From NCBI GenBank assembly GCA_964623625.1, contig CAZUUJ010000003.1, positions 25,523-89,522 of the forward strand: a stretch of 64,000 bases of DNA, read 5' to 3'. Every line of letters starts with the position of its first letter. The stretch's first letter is position 1. The notes beneath the pieces are model-generated. The model was not told the origin of the DNA, made no database searches, and saw nothing but the letters and a program-made list of their open reading frames with translations. Shown here piece by piece: positions 38,541 to 47,967 of the stretch. The translations under genes were made by a program, and so were the position numbers. This stretch comes from CAZLGM01 sp964623625 (GTDB lineage: Bacteria; Desulfobacterota; Desulfobulbia; Desulfobulbales; Desulfocapsaceae).

Positions 38541-41387
38541 CTATCGCTTCGGTGTGACAATTGCTGTGGCACTCTTGCTGTTGTTAAAATATTCTTTCGC
38601 CATTTCAGTCAGTTCCTCTTTGGTAATCGCCGCAAACTCTGCAAGTATGGTTGTCGGCCAATCAAGCTGCTCGGGATGTCTTGAAGACAGCGAAAGGACC
38701 GAGTTCAGCCAATATGAATTGGTCCGTTTCATGTCCTTGATCGAGGTCAATGAGGGGGCTTTGGCCCGTTTCAGTTCTTCTACACTGACGCCTCCCTGTC
38801 GCAACTCATCTGCCAGTTTTAATACCTCATTTTTGAGCTGCTCCACCTTTTGGGGTTCTACCACCAACATCACTTTCAAGGCGCCATAGCCGTCAAAGAC
38901 CCGGCTGGAATGGTTGTAAACCACCGGTGAATAGATAGCGCCCAGTTTCTCTCTGATCACCTTGCGTAAACGATCTCGAAAGACGGAGGCCAGGGTGTGC
39001 AACCGTCTTGTCCGATTAATATCCCAGAAATCATCTGTTGGCCAACCGATGACTAGCAAAGCCTTGTCAATCTTGGTATCCACCTCCGTGGTAAGCAGCT
39101 GACCTGAAGGAAATTCGATTTTTTCAAAATTCTTTTTAAATAGTTTTCTCTCAGGTAGATTACCGAAATAATCAGCCGCCAGTCTCTTCATCCTTTCAGG
39201 ATCAAAATCACCGACTATTGATATTTCAAGGGATCCACGCTTGAACTGTGGCAAGACCCAATTACCGATCTGCTCCAAAGTGACATTTGAGATTTTATCC
39301 CATGGATCCAGACCGAAAAAACGGTGATTACCGCCAAAAAACCGATCAACTTTCAACTGGGTCGCTCCGTTTATATCCCGCTGAAGGCCCAGGTAGATCT
39401 GTTTGACTTTCTGTTTTGCCACTTCAAATACATCTTCACGCAGACCCGGATCAAGCAGATAGGTACACAGCAACTGAAACAACTGTTCGCTATCCTTGGT
39501 CACGCTTTTGCCCATCCACTGGAAACTTGTTGGTCTCACCTTGAAGTTGAGATTGGCAGTTGATCCGGCTAGGGCTGATTTAATCTCGGATTTTTTCATC
39601 TTCCCTGTTCCGGAACCGTTGAGAACCGATTCTGCCAGCAGTCGCATACCGGCAACCGGCTCGCTGACTTTTCCACGGCCCACATCGGCAACCACAGAGA
39701 TAGAATTCTTCTTAAAATCGGTCTGTTTCAAATTAACAATTACACCGTTTGGATATACTATCTTTTGAGTTTTGATTTCTTGAAACCGACTGACCTTGGC
39801 AGGCTCTACCTTGTCTGCAATCAGGTTGAGATAGGGAAAATTCAGTGATTTTGAGTAGACCGGTTTAATAACCTGTTGCTGTAACGATTTTGAATAAAGA
39901 GCCTTGATTGTTTTAAGCTGATTCTGGTTGTCACCAGCAATAACCGCGTTACCGGTTACGGAAATCAGTCTTTGGTCTCCGCTCCAGGTTTTTTTAAGTG
40001 TTTCATGGAGATCGGCAGCCGTCATCGCTTGAATAACCGGTAAATACAGCTCTTTCTCCTGTTTCGGTGATTGAAAAACACGATGATCATTGATGTGGTA
40101 AATAATCGAGTTGGCAAGCTGCTTTGAACTTCTGGTATTGGCGGTCAACACTGCTGATTCGAACTTGGCCCCAAGCTCCTTTTTTACCCGGTTTACCTCT
40201 TGATCGGAAAAACCATACAACAGCGCCTGTCTTAGAGTCTGTTCAAGCACTGACATGGCCCGCTGCCAGTTTTCTGCGTTGCTCTTAGCATGGATTGAAC
40301 CGTAACCGATCCTCCCCATATAGATACCACCATAATAGCTGCCGCTGGAAAAGGGTGAGTCACCCGATTCAATCAGTTTCTGCAGTCTGTGGCGCATTAC
40401 GAGCGCAACACCATATCTTCTCAGATTTTCCTGTTGCAGCCCGAATGAATCGTTTTTCATAGGCTCATTCCAGACGCGCTCTATGGAAATTTCCGTGTGT
40501 CCTTCTTCCGGTTCATGGTGATAAAAGTAATCGGTGCTTCTATGATTGATCCTACCTAAATTTGGGCAGAGCGGTTGTGATGCTCCAGCAGTGAGGCGAT
40601 TAAAATGTTTTTCCAATAACAATCTTGCCCGTTCCGGCTCAAAATCTCCCACCATGACCAGAACACTGTTTTCCGGTCGATACCAGTCGTTGTAATAATC
40701 AAGCAGTCGCTTTCTGTTCGCTCCCTTTATCGTCTTTTCAGTACCAATCGGCATACGATGAGGCAACAGTGTCCCCTTCATAGTGAATTGAGTCGTCGCC
40801 ACATGGGTTCTGTATGAGGCTGAGTCCCGAGAACGTTTTTCTGAAAGGATCACACCCCGTTCACGCTCTACTTCACTCTCAGGGAGCAGAGCCCCTCTGG
40901 CATAATCGCTCATAACCAAAAGACCCTTGTCGATTTCATCATCTGAATTTCCCGGCAGTAGAATATGATAGACCGTTTCATCATAGGTTGTACGGGCATT
41001 GGTATCGCCGCCAAAACTCATGCCGATCGATTGAAAATATTCAACCAACTTGCCTGCCGGGAAATGGGTCGTTCCGTTGAACAGCATATGTTCAAGAAAA
41101 TGGGCAAGACCCTGCTGTTCATCGGTCTCATGGAGTGAACCGGCCTGCACGTTGAGATAGATGGCTACCCTGTTCTTGGGCTCCTGGTTTTTCATCAACA
41201 CATATCTGAGACCGTTGTTTAGTTTTCCGAAACGAAGCGCCGGGTCAGGTTTAAGGTCGCTTTGCTCATGGGGCCATACGGTTGACAGACAGTCCCATTG
41301 TTTGTTCTGCTCTGCTTCCCCCCATGCGGGAAAAGGCAGAACTTTAAAGAAAACGACTACCAGTATTATTGCTATTCGAATTTTCAT
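38541..41387 (-). CDS. M16-family zinc metallopeptidase, secreted two-domain form
   Basis: About 948 residues from the ATG at 41387, which opens a signal peptide (MKIRIAIILVVVFFKVLPFPAWG). The inverted zinc motif HFLEH is at about residue 95 with downstream acidic EVERERGVILSE completing it. A second, inactive-looking M16 half spans about 520-940 (MRLLAESVLNGSGTGKM). This is the pitrilysin/PqqL-like organisation; acts on peptides in the periplasm. Monocistronic. Confidence 0.92.
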   Translation of the reverse strand: MKIRIAIILVVVFFKVLPFPAWGEAEQNKQWDCLSTVWPHEQSDLKPDPALRFGKLNNGLRYVLMKNQEPKNRVAIYLNVQAGSLHETDEQQGLAHFLEHMLFNGTTHFPAGKLVEYFQSIGMSFGGDTNARTTYDETVYHILLPGNSDDEIDKGLLVMSDYARGALLPESEVERERGVILSEKRSRDSASYRTHVATTQFTMKGTLLPHRMPIGTEKTIKGANRKRLLDYYNDWYRPENSVLVMVGDFEPERARLLLEKHFNRLTAGASQPLCPNLGRINHRSTDYFYHHEPEEGHTEISIERVWNEPMKNDSFGLQQENLRRYGVALVMRHRLQKLIESGDSPFSSGSYYGGIYMGRIGYGSIHAKSNAENWQRAMSVLEQTLRQALLYGFSDQEVNRVKKELGAKFESAVLTANTRSSKQLANSIIYHINDHRVFQSPKQEKELYLPVIQAMTAADLHETLKKTWSGDQRLISVTGNAVIAGDNQNQLKTIKALYSKSLQQQVIKPVYSKSLNFPYLNLIADKVEPAKVSRFQEIKTQKIVYPNGVIVNLKQTDFKKNSISVVADVGRGKVSEPVAGMRLLAESVLNGSGTGKMKKSEIKSALAGSTANLNFKVRPTSFQWMGKSVTKDSEQLFQLLCTYLLDPGLREDVFEVAKQKVKQIYLGLQRDINGATQLKVDRFFGGNHRFFGLDPWDKISNVTLEQIGNWVLPQFKRGSLEISIVGDFDPERMKRLAADYFGNLPERKLFKKNFEKIEFPSGQLLTTEVDTKIDKALLVIGWPTDDFWDINRTRRLHTLASVFRDRLRKVIREKLGAIYSPVVYNHSSRVFDGYGALKVMLVVEPQKVEQLKNEVLKLADELRQGGVSVEELKRAKAPSLTSIKDMKRTNSYWLNSVLSLSSRHPEQLDWPTTILAEFAAITKEELTEMAKEYFNNSKSATAIVTPKR

Positions 41388-41597
41388 GATTTTTATATAC
41401 GTTTGAGAAAATAACAACGCGTAAACGCGTGGCTTTGTTTGGTGGCTCCATATACTCTTATAGGCACTTACACCATAAATCGCATTGGCCGGATTTCAAG
41501 AGCAAACGGTCCAGGTGAAACCGCAAGAATACAAATTGCATTCACCCTCTATTACAGCTATTCTGATAACCTCCAGTCAATACTCAGTTAAACTGGA

Positions 41598-41860
41598 TTG
41601 AAGAAGATGGTTTCCACCAGACAGAATTCGTTATTTATACCTGTCATGGAGGCCAACCGGAGCTATGTGTGTGAAGTGCTGCGCCCCAAGAGACCTGAAA
41701 ATCTCGACAAACTATTCGATCCGTTTTTGACAGCAAAGAAGACGGGTGAAGGTACAGGCCTCGGCCAGTCGTTCAGCTATGGAATTATCCAGGACCACCT
41801 GGGAGACATTCAGGTCAGCGCACCTCAGCCGGTATGACCCGGTTTACCATCAACATCCAC
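41598..41860 (+). pseudogene. Sensor histidine kinase remnant (HATPase C-terminus)
   Basis: The frame reads PENLDKLFDPFLTAKKTGEGTGLG and SYGIIQDHLGDIQV, the G-box end of a HATPase_c domain. No kinase core, H-box or sensor precedes it, GLGLS is altered to GLGQS, and the expected final strand (MTRFTINIH) appears only after a stop or frame change near 41835. A decayed fragment. Confidence 0.75.
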
Positions 41861-41898
41861 TGCAAGGGTCTCTTCGGAAAATTTAAATCAACGGTATC

Positions 41899-42735
41899 AT
41901 GCAATTACAAGGAAAAACAGCACTTGTCCCAGGAGCAGCAAGACCCATCGGTCGGGCCATTGCAACCAGGCTGGCAGAACAGGGGATGAACCTGGTCCTG
42001 CCCTGTTTCGACTGGCCCGAATCCAATCTTGAGATGCAGAAGGAATTTGACCTGAAAGGGTTCAGCTATCACTGTACTGAAACTGACCTTCGAGACCCTA
42101 CCCAAGTCAAGAAACTTGTACGGGAGATCAAAGACAGGTTCGGCAGACTCCATATTCTTATAAATAATATCGAACGTGGCGGTATGCCGGTGCTCCATGG
42201 TTCTTATGAGCATGAGTTGAATCAGGACCAATGGCAGCTTGAATTATCAACCAGCCTCAAGGCCAAATGGCTGCTGTTTACCAACTGCCTGCCACTTTTA
42301 AAAAAATCGGGTGAAGGAGCGGTGGTCAATATTTCTTCAATAGCCGGAGTTGTCGGCAGGAGTGGTCCGGCAGCTGTTTTCTTCAGCGACGGCTATTCGG
42401 CCGCCAATCGAGCAATCTCGACCTTTACACGGACATGGGCAAAGGAAGGGGCACCGGAGGTTCGGGTTAATGAACTGATGCTCGGTCTTATCGATTGCCG
42501 TCACGGCAGGTTTACCCGTGGCTGGTCTTTGTTGACAGACGATGAGAAGAAACGGATAGTTGACCATCTTCCCCTGGGCAGGCTTGGAAGTCCACAAGAT
42601 GTAGCTGCAACGGTATTGTTTATAGTCAGCCAGGCCGATTATATGACCGGTGCGACAATCAGACTTGATGGAGGTTACACCATTGGCAGTGATGGGGTGG
42701 TACCCATTCCTGAGACAAAACTGGACAGTGAGTAA
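41899..42735 (+). CDS. SDR-family protein with an altered active site
   Basis: 278 residues. Rossmann fold beginning KTALVPGAARPIGRAIATRL, SDR-like NISSIAG and the C-terminal TGATIRLDGGYTIG of FabG-type enzymes. Key positions differ: the nucleotide loop is PGAARPIG instead of TGxxxGIG, the NNAG motif is NNIERGG, and the catalytic YxxxK is YSAAN, with Asn in place of Lys. It is probably not a normal dehydrogenase; a binding or reshaped role is possible. Immediately downstream of a decayed kinase fragment. Confidence 0.85.
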   Translation: MQLQGKTALVPGAARPIGRAIATRLAEQGMNLVLPCFDWPESNLEMQKEFDLKGFSYHCTETDLRDPTQVKKLVREIKDRFGRLHILINNIERGGMPVLHGSYEHELNQDQWQLELSTSLKAKWLLFTNCLPLLKKSGEGAVVNISSIAGVVGRSGPAAVFFSDGYSAANRAISTFTRTWAKEGAPEVRVNELMLGLIDCRHGRFTRGWSLLTDDEKKRIVDHLPLGRLGSPQDVAATVLFIVSQADYMTGATIRLDGGYTIGSDGVVPIPETKLDSE

Positions 42736-42890
42736 ACAACCACAAAAAAAACGTGTACCATTGAATCATGGCGTAGCCAGGGAGCAAATGTGCGAAGTAC
42801 TCTGTTTAAATGAGCAGCTTTATCCGTCAGCGTAGCCGGCGGTTTTTCCAGCTTGAGGTAAAACCGCTACGCTATAATAACAAAGCTGTA
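42734..42890 (+). repeat. Dispersed hairpin-rich intergenic repeat, copy A
   Basis: Begins at the SDR stop (TAAACAACCAC), contains the core GGAGCAAATGTGCGAAGTAC (42781-42800), GTAGCCGGCGG and a GGTTTTTCC...GTAAAACCGC region. Aligns with copies B and C; its first hairpin is degenerate. Confidence 0.8.
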
Positions 42891-42895
42891 GCTTA

Positions 42896-43606
42896 TCATT
42901 TGATGTCAACAAATTTTATCAGCGCTCTACGCGCGAACTCACCCACCGTCGACTCAATAAATCGCCCGTCGTAATAGAACGTCACTTCACGCGAATCTTC
43001 AGTGCAGGATTTGATTGTCTCTTTCTCCTCTTTTCTGCCAAGCTGTCCAAGGCACCAGATTGCCATGCTGCGAATAACCGGATCGTTAGAGAGCAGGTAT
43101 TGACCAATATCCACTCCAACGCCAAGGTTTATTAACATTTCCGCTCTTGTGGAAGCCGCCCGACCCAGTCCCCAGAGAAGTCCTCTCTGAAGCTCCGGGA
43201 GTTCCAGATAGTTTCCGTCCTGAAACAGTTCCGGACCATCGTCCCGGGTATAGGAAATCAACATGTGCAGGTACTCTTTGGCAAGTTTTGTCTGTTTACA
43301 CATGATCTCCCCCAAGGATTCCGGGGCTCCCCAGCCTATGCCTCCCGATTCATCGTTCAAGCTCCATAAGAAACGACGCATGATCACTCTGGCATCTTCC
43401 ATTTCGTCTTCCGCCATTTTTGAGACAACCTGGCCGAAAGCAGAAATACCATGCCAGCGTATCCGATTTTCTGTCCGGCAGATCGCTGAGAAAAGAGGAT
43501 TGATCAGATCTCTTGGCCTAAACAGTTTGAGTTCTTCCGATATTTCTTCCCAGTCATTATGTTGGAGCAGGGAAATAACCTCTTTTTTTATTTTTCGACT
43601 GTTCAT
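42896..43606 (-). CDS. HEAT-repeat protein, possibly of the DVU0298 family
   Basis: 236 residues, all helical, with repeated two-helix units: RIRWHGISAFGQVVSKMAED, LQRGLLWGLGRAA and VIRSMAIWCLGQLGRKEEKE. This matches the conserved HEAT-like proteins of sulfate reducers annotated as DVU0298-like (from memory, not searched). Probably a cytoplasmic scaffold. Divergent from the deaminase gene. Confidence 0.7.
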   Translation of the reverse strand: MNSRKIKKEVISLLQHNDWEEISEELKLFRPRDLINPLFSAICRTENRIRWHGISAFGQVVSKMAEDEMEDARVIMRRFLWSLNDESGGIGWGAPESLGEIMCKQTKLAKEYLHMLISYTRDDGPELFQDGNYLELPELQRGLLWGLGRAASTRAEMLINLGVGVDIGQYLLSNDPVIRSMAIWCLGQLGRKEEKETIKSCTEDSREVTFYYDGRFIESTVGEFARRALIKFVDIK

Positions 43607-43772
43607 AGACTGTTATAGTAAGAGTTGTTTTTTACTTCATAGGTGAATAGCAGAGGAATCTGTATAATTATACGCCAGACTTTTTGAAAATAATTACTAT
43701 TTTTGATTAATCAAACAGAAAACAGGTTCACATCATTCAATTAGCTTGAGCTATAAGAAAATAAAAGAGCGA

Positions 43773-44255
43773 ATGAAAGACAGCAAGATGGATATCCGGT
43801 TCATGCAACAGGCTATTGACCTGTCGAGGGAGAAAATGCTTGCCGGTGAGGGAGGACCGTTTGGTGCGGTAATCGTGCTTGATGGTGAAATAATAGGAAA
43901 AGGCTGGAACCGGGTTTCATCCACCAATGATCCCACGGCCCATGCTGAAATTGTCGCTATCAGAAACAGCTGCGAGACACTTAACACCTTCGAATTGAAT
44001 GGATGTGTCCTCTACTCGAGCTGTGAACCCTGTCCCATGTGTCTCGGAGCTGCCTATTGGGCCGGAATCAGAAAAGTGGTCTACGGCGCAGACCGGTTTG
44101 ACGCTGAAAAAGCGGGATTTAGAGATAATTTCATTTACCTTGAACTGACACGCCAGAACCACCAGCGGATTATTGAAATGGAACAGATTCTCAAAGAAGA
44201 ATCGATTAACTCGTTTAAACTGTGGGAAGAATTCGAAGATAAAATCGAATATTAA
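43773..44255 (+). CDS. Zinc nucleoside deaminase (guanine deaminase/tRNA deaminase-like)
   Basis: About 160 residues from the ATG at 43773 (ATG 43788 also possible). CMP/dCMP-deaminase fold: HAEIVAIR with the catalytic His and Glu, and SSCEPCPMCLGAAYWAGI with the zinc Cys pair. The second half, RFDAEKAGFRDNFIYLEL, favours GuaD-like guanine deaminases over TadA. Converts guanine to xanthine in purine salvage if so. Confidence 0.85.
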   Translation: MKDSKMDIRFMQQAIDLSREKMLAGEGGPFGAVIVLDGEIIGKGWNRVSSTNDPTAHAEIVAIRNSCETLNTFELNGCVLYSSCEPCPMCLGAAYWAGIRKVVYGADRFDAEKAGFRDNFIYLELTRQNHQRIIEMEQILKEESINSFKLWEEFEDKIEY

Positions 44256-44302
44256 AGAACAGCTGAAAGATACGCTATTGAACCGTTAACAAGGTGAGAA
44301 AA

Positions 44303-45382
44303 TTACTCAATCTCATTTTTATCATCAAGCCGTTTCATACCCTCCATCAACAGCCCCATAAATCCCCCGATGATTTCTTGTTCCTGCTCTTTCTTGGTCA
44401 ACCCCTGGACAAACTTAAAGCGGCCGGAATTGTGGGTCAAGATATCATAAAAAGCTTCTTCACCGGTTTTATTGGCCAATCTGGCATCGACCACTTCTCC
44501 TTCATGAAACAGGACCACAGCCTTTTGATCATAAAAATCGAGCTGCAGATGGCCGCTTCTCATATTGGCGTTCAACATCTGGCAGAGCTCCACCGTAGGA
44601 ATGTCCGATATGTGGCCAACCATCCCGGAAGCCAACTCTTCCGCCCGCTTGAGATTCATCTCGGTAATTCGTTTGGCCTGGAGTTTGTAGAAAAAGACCT
44701 GAAGGACAGGATACAGCTTTAAAATATGCTGAAAGTTCTTCCTACTGAGCAAACCCAGCCGGCTTTGATCTTTGGCAATCACGGTTGATGTGACCCGGTC
44801 GTCAGAAAGCAGGCTGACCTCCCCGAATATCTCACCCTTTCCGATTTCACTTAACGTCACACCATCATCATCGACTACCGCTACACGACCGGCAAGGATT
44901 ATACACAGATTTTCACCCCGATTTCCTTTTTGCAGGATTGTGACACCCTGGTTATAACTCTTGATATCAAGCAGTTTGGCGAGATCCAACAGGTCGTCAT
45001 CGGAAAGATTCTTGAACGTTTCGTTTGATTTGAGGGTGTTGATTATGCCGGCAACAGGTTTGAATTTTTCCCTTTTTTTGGCGGCAACCAGCAGTTTCAT
45101 CTGCTGGGTGGCAAATTCTTTCTCTACTTTAAACTCGAACCGTATTAAACCGGAACAGCCGCCACACTCGAATTTACTCCTTTTTTCCTCCCCATCTTTG
45201 AAATGCTCAAAGGCAACTCGTTGAGAAATTATCTCGAGCAAGTCCCGGGCCACAAGAAGGCAGGTCGATTTCCCCTTCTGCAGGGATAGGATACCGTCTT
45301 CAATCTGCAGTTCTTCACCTACATTATAAAGAGGGCAGCGTTTTTCCTCTGTTATGATGAAGACAACATCTCTTGATTGCAT
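44303..45382 (-). CDS. cNMP-binding and DUF4388 (PATAN-like) sensor protein with N-terminal Cys domain
   Basis: 359 residues in three parts. Residues 1-95: a domain with KFECGGCSGLIRF and other Cys (TIGR04076-like, tentatively). About 118-240: a cyclic-nucleotide-binding barrel (LQKGNRGENLCIILAGRVAV, GEIFGEVSLLSDD). About 245-345: DUF4388/PATAN-like (LCQMLNANMRSGHLQLDF, GEVVDARLANKTGEEAFYDIL), usual in delta-proteobacterial signalling proteins. No DNA-binding or enzymatic output is visible. Converges with the deaminase gene. Confidence 0.8.
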   Translation of the reverse strand: MQSRDVVFIITEEKRCPLYNVGEELQIEDGILSLQKGKSTCLLVARDLLEIISQRVAFEHFKDGEEKRSKFECGGCSGLIRFEFKVEKEFATQQMKLLVAAKKREKFKPVAGIINTLKSNETFKNLSDDDLLDLAKLLDIKSYNQGVTILQKGNRGENLCIILAGRVAVVDDDGVTLSEIGKGEIFGEVSLLSDDRVTSTVIAKDQSRLGLLSRKNFQHILKLYPVLQVFFYKLQAKRITEMNLKRAEELASGMVGHISDIPTVELCQMLNANMRSGHLQLDFYDQKAVVLFHEGEVVDARLANKTGEEAFYDILTHNSGRFKFVQGLTKKEQEQEIIGGFMGLLMEGMKRLDDKNEIE

Positions 45383-45429
45383 GATGGTTGTTGACAGATT
45401 CTCCTAAGCTATCAAGGGACCGATAGCGA

Positions 45430-45580
45430 GTAAACAGCCACGCGTCAAACGCGCGGCTTTAATTCCCGGCATAGCCGGGGAGCAAATGTGCGAAGCGCTA
45501 TGATTTAATAAGCAGCGTTATTCGCCGGCGCAGCCGGCGGTTTTACAGCTTGTAGTAAAACCGCTGGGCAATAATAAAAC
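45430..45580 (+). repeat. Dispersed hairpin-rich intergenic repeat, copy B (fullest)
   Basis: TAAACAGCCACGCGTC, then four inverted units: CGCGT/ACGCG, CCCGGC-AT-AGCCGGG, GCCGGC-GCA-GCCGGC and GGTTTTAC/GTAAAACC. Core GAGCAAATGTGCGAAG at 45480-45495. Lies between the sensor gene and the small membrane gene. Confidence 0.8.
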
Positions 45581-45603
45581 AATCATAGTGAAACAATCTC
45601 TTT

Positions 45604-45933
45604 TCAATCCCTGTTGAGAAGCAGATAAATAATGATAATCAACGCGACCGTGCCACCGAATACTACCGGCAGAATTTTACCGATTTGGATCTCTCCTCCC
45701 ACGACCAGAGAGGACATATAGGCGGTGCCAGAAAATAACCAGATAACTACCGCAATAGCGGTAATAGCCAAAATGTTGAATTCTTTTTTGTAGAGCAGAT
45801 AGAGAACGGTCAAAGCGGCTGGCACAATAAACCAGGGATTGTTCAACAAGCCGCTGTAATCAACATTTTTTAACTGTTCCGGAATCTGTGTGGAGCGAAT
45901 GAACTCCACGCCCTTTTTAAAATACTCAACCAT
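45604..45933 (-). CDS. Small membrane protein overlapping thiC
   Basis: 109 residues with three helices (about 34-50, 52-70 and 82-105). Its start lies inside the last 8 bp of thiC, so it is translated with it. Family not recognised; the partnership suggests a role near thiamine or membrane cofactor supply, by position only. Confidence 0.65.
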   Translation of the reverse strand: MVEYFKKGVEFIRSTQIPEQLKNVDYSGLLNNPWFIVPAALTVLYLLYKKEFNILAITAIAVVIWLFSGTAYMSSLVVGGEIQIGKILPVVFGGTVALIIIIYLLLNRD

Positions 45934-47254
45934 GATGTTCGCATTCGGTTTGATTTCCGTCTCCGGCCATGTTTTCCTGTGATCGATTGAACACCTTTAT
46001 GGCGCAGAATGAGCCGCACATCGAGCAAGCATCGGTTTTGTCACCGCCGCCCTTATGCCGGTAAAGCGCTGCTTTCTCCGAATCGATCGATTGCTCGATC
46101 TGCCCTTTCCAATCCAGATTGTTTCTTTTTACCGCCATATCGTTATCCATCTCCATGGCTCCGGGGATGCCTTTCACGATATCCGCTGCGTGGGCTGCGA
46201 TCTTCGAAGCAATAACTCCTTCATGAACATCCTGGCTGTCCGGCAGCTTCAGATGTTCGGCAGGCGTGACATAGCAAAGATAATCGGCCCCGGCGGAAGC
46301 GGCAATGGCACCACCGATGGCGCTGGTAATATGATCGTATCCCGGTGCAATATCGGTGACCAGCGGACCAAGAACATAAAAAGGTGCACCTTTGCACAGT
46401 TTCTTTTGCAGGAGCACATTAGCCTCAATCTGATTCAAGGGCATATGGCCGGGTCCTTCAATGATAACCTGGACGCCGGCATCCCAGGCACGCTCCGTCA
46501 ATTCACCCAGAGTAATCAGTTCCTGCACCTGGTTTCTATCGGTGGCATCTGCCAGACAGCCGGGCCGGATACCGTCACCAAGGCTCAAGGTCACCTCATG
46601 CTCTTTGAGAATGGCAAGCAGATCGTCGAAATGTTCATACATTGGATTTTCTTTCTTGTTATAACTCATCCATTCCAGAGTGAACGATCCACCTCTGCTG
46701 ACCACCCCCATGATCCGTTGCTGCCTTGATAGCCGCTCTTGGAGATGGCGATTAATGCCGCAATGAATAGTCATAAAGTCAACACCATCCGTGGCCTGTT
46801 TTTCGATGACATGAAACATCTCATCAACGGTCACATCGACAATTTGCTTATTCTGTTTTTCTACGGCTTCGGCTACGGACTGATAGATCGGAACGGTTCC
46901 CAGGGGAACAGGACAATCTTTCAAGATGCCCCGTCGTACTTCATCCAGATCTCCTCCCATGGAGAGGTCCATGACCGTATCGGCTCCGGCGCGTACGGCA
47001 ACGCCAAGCTTATCCAACTCATCGTCAAGGTCTGCCAGATCAGTGGATGAGCCGATATTGGCGTTTACCTTTGTTTTGGTGTTCTTACCTATACCTATAA
47101 TTTTTGAGAAATCATGATGAACATTTTTTGCTATGGCAAGGGTTCCCTGACGAACACTCTCCATGAGTTCTTCAACCGGTATATTTTCATTCTCAGCGCA
47201 TTGTTGAAAAATCGGTGTTATTTTAGCTTGAAGTGCATCTTCTCGTATGGACAT
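45926..47254 (-). CDS. thiC: Phosphomethylpyrimidine synthase
   Basis: 442 residues, the short bacterial/archaeal form (the E. coli enzyme is about 630). Converts aminoimidazole ribotide to HMP-phosphate for thiamine, as a radical-SAM enzyme with a C-terminal cluster motif CSMCGSFC. Other family motifs: DLSMGGDLDEVRRGIL, FMTIHCGIN, VVSRGGSF, IIEGPGHMPLNQIEANV, YVLGPLVTDIAPGYDHI. A good ribosome binding site (AAGGAGTAATGA) precedes ATG 47254. No thiamine-riboswitch core was found upstream. Confidence 0.96.
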   Translation of the reverse strand: MSIREDALQAKITPIFQQCAENENIPVEELMESVRQGTLAIAKNVHHDFSKIIGIGKNTKTKVNANIGSSTDLADLDDELDKLGVAVRAGADTVMDLSMGGDLDEVRRGILKDCPVPLGTVPIYQSVAEAVEKQNKQIVDVTVDEMFHVIEKQATDGVDFMTIHCGINRHLQERLSRQQRIMGVVSRGGSFTLEWMSYNKKENPMYEHFDDLLAILKEHEVTLSLGDGIRPGCLADATDRNQVQELITLGELTERAWDAGVQVIIEGPGHMPLNQIEANVLLQKKLCKGAPFYVLGPLVTDIAPGYDHITSAIGGAIAASAGADYLCYVTPAEHLKLPDSQDVHEGVIASKIAAHAADIVKGIPGAMEMDNDMAVKRNNLDWKGQIEQSIDSEKAALYRHKGGGDKTDACSMCGSFCAIKVFNRSQENMAGDGNQTECEHHG

Positions 47255-47550
47255 TCATTACTCCTTGATCATAATAATGGACGCGACTCTCATGATTGCA
47301 TTCATTTCCGGAAAGCCCCGATAGTCTTTTTCTTTGGTTTTTCAGTTTCAGACAATCTGAACGTCTATAAACAACTTCCCTTTTCGGCGGGTGATTCAGA
47401 TGGTTGCGGACAACATCATGTGAAATATCGAAGTTTATTTTCTATAAAAAACAGATTACATATAATACCGTAAATTCAGATCGAAAACAATAAACCATGC
47501 ATCCATCGTTGTAAACCTGAACCTGTACGCGTAATAGAGATTATTACCAG

Positions 47551-47943
47551 ATGAAGAATCCTCACTGCCCTGAATCATCTTCGAAAGACAAGCAGGACAT
47601 TCACCCTCGAATGAGTCGTGAGAGAAAGACGATGAAGGCGATGATCACTATTTACTGTCGCGCTCATCACAACACCACCAATACGCTTTGCGATGACTGT
47701 CAACAACTCTACGGCTATGCCAAATCTCGTCTCGGTCTATGTCCATTTCAAGAAAAAAAACCGACCTGCGGTAACTGTACCATTCACTGTTACAAACCGG
47801 ATATGCGTGAACAAGCCAGGCAGGTGATGCGGTTCGCCGGTCCCCGTATGACATGGCGTCATCCGATTATGGCCCTGTTTCATCTGTTGGACGGTTTTCG
47901 CAAACCCCCTGAGCTTCCAAAAAAGAAAAAAGCTACCAAGTAA
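47551..47943 (+). CDS. ygbA: YgbA-family (nitrous-oxide-stimulated promoter) protein
   Basis: 130 residues of PF11756 type: SRERKTMKAMITIYCRAHH, LCDDCQQLYGYAKSRLGLCPF, CGNCTIHCYKP and QVMRFAGPRM. The seven Cys residues suggest metal or Fe-S binding. E. coli YgbA belongs to the NsrR nitrosative-stress regulon. The ATG at 47551 adds 20 residues before the family start at 47611 (MSRERK), which may be the true one. The next gene, an Old Yellow Enzyme homologue, follows after 24 bp and may share its transcript. Confidence 0.85.
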   Translation: MKNPHCPESSSKDKQDIHPRMSRERKTMKAMITIYCRAHHNTTNTLCDDCQQLYGYAKSRLGLCPFQEKKPTCGNCTIHCYKPDMREQARQVMRFAGPRMTWRHPIMALFHLLDGFRKPPELPKKKKATK

Positions 47944-47967
47944 ACCTACTACCTTGGGAGAGTAACA

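Noticed and set aside
47255..47550. Possible thiamine (TPP) riboswitch upstream of thiC
   Set aside because: No CTGAGA core or matching second stem could be found on the minus strand; only a small TTCAGA/TCTGAA hairpin.
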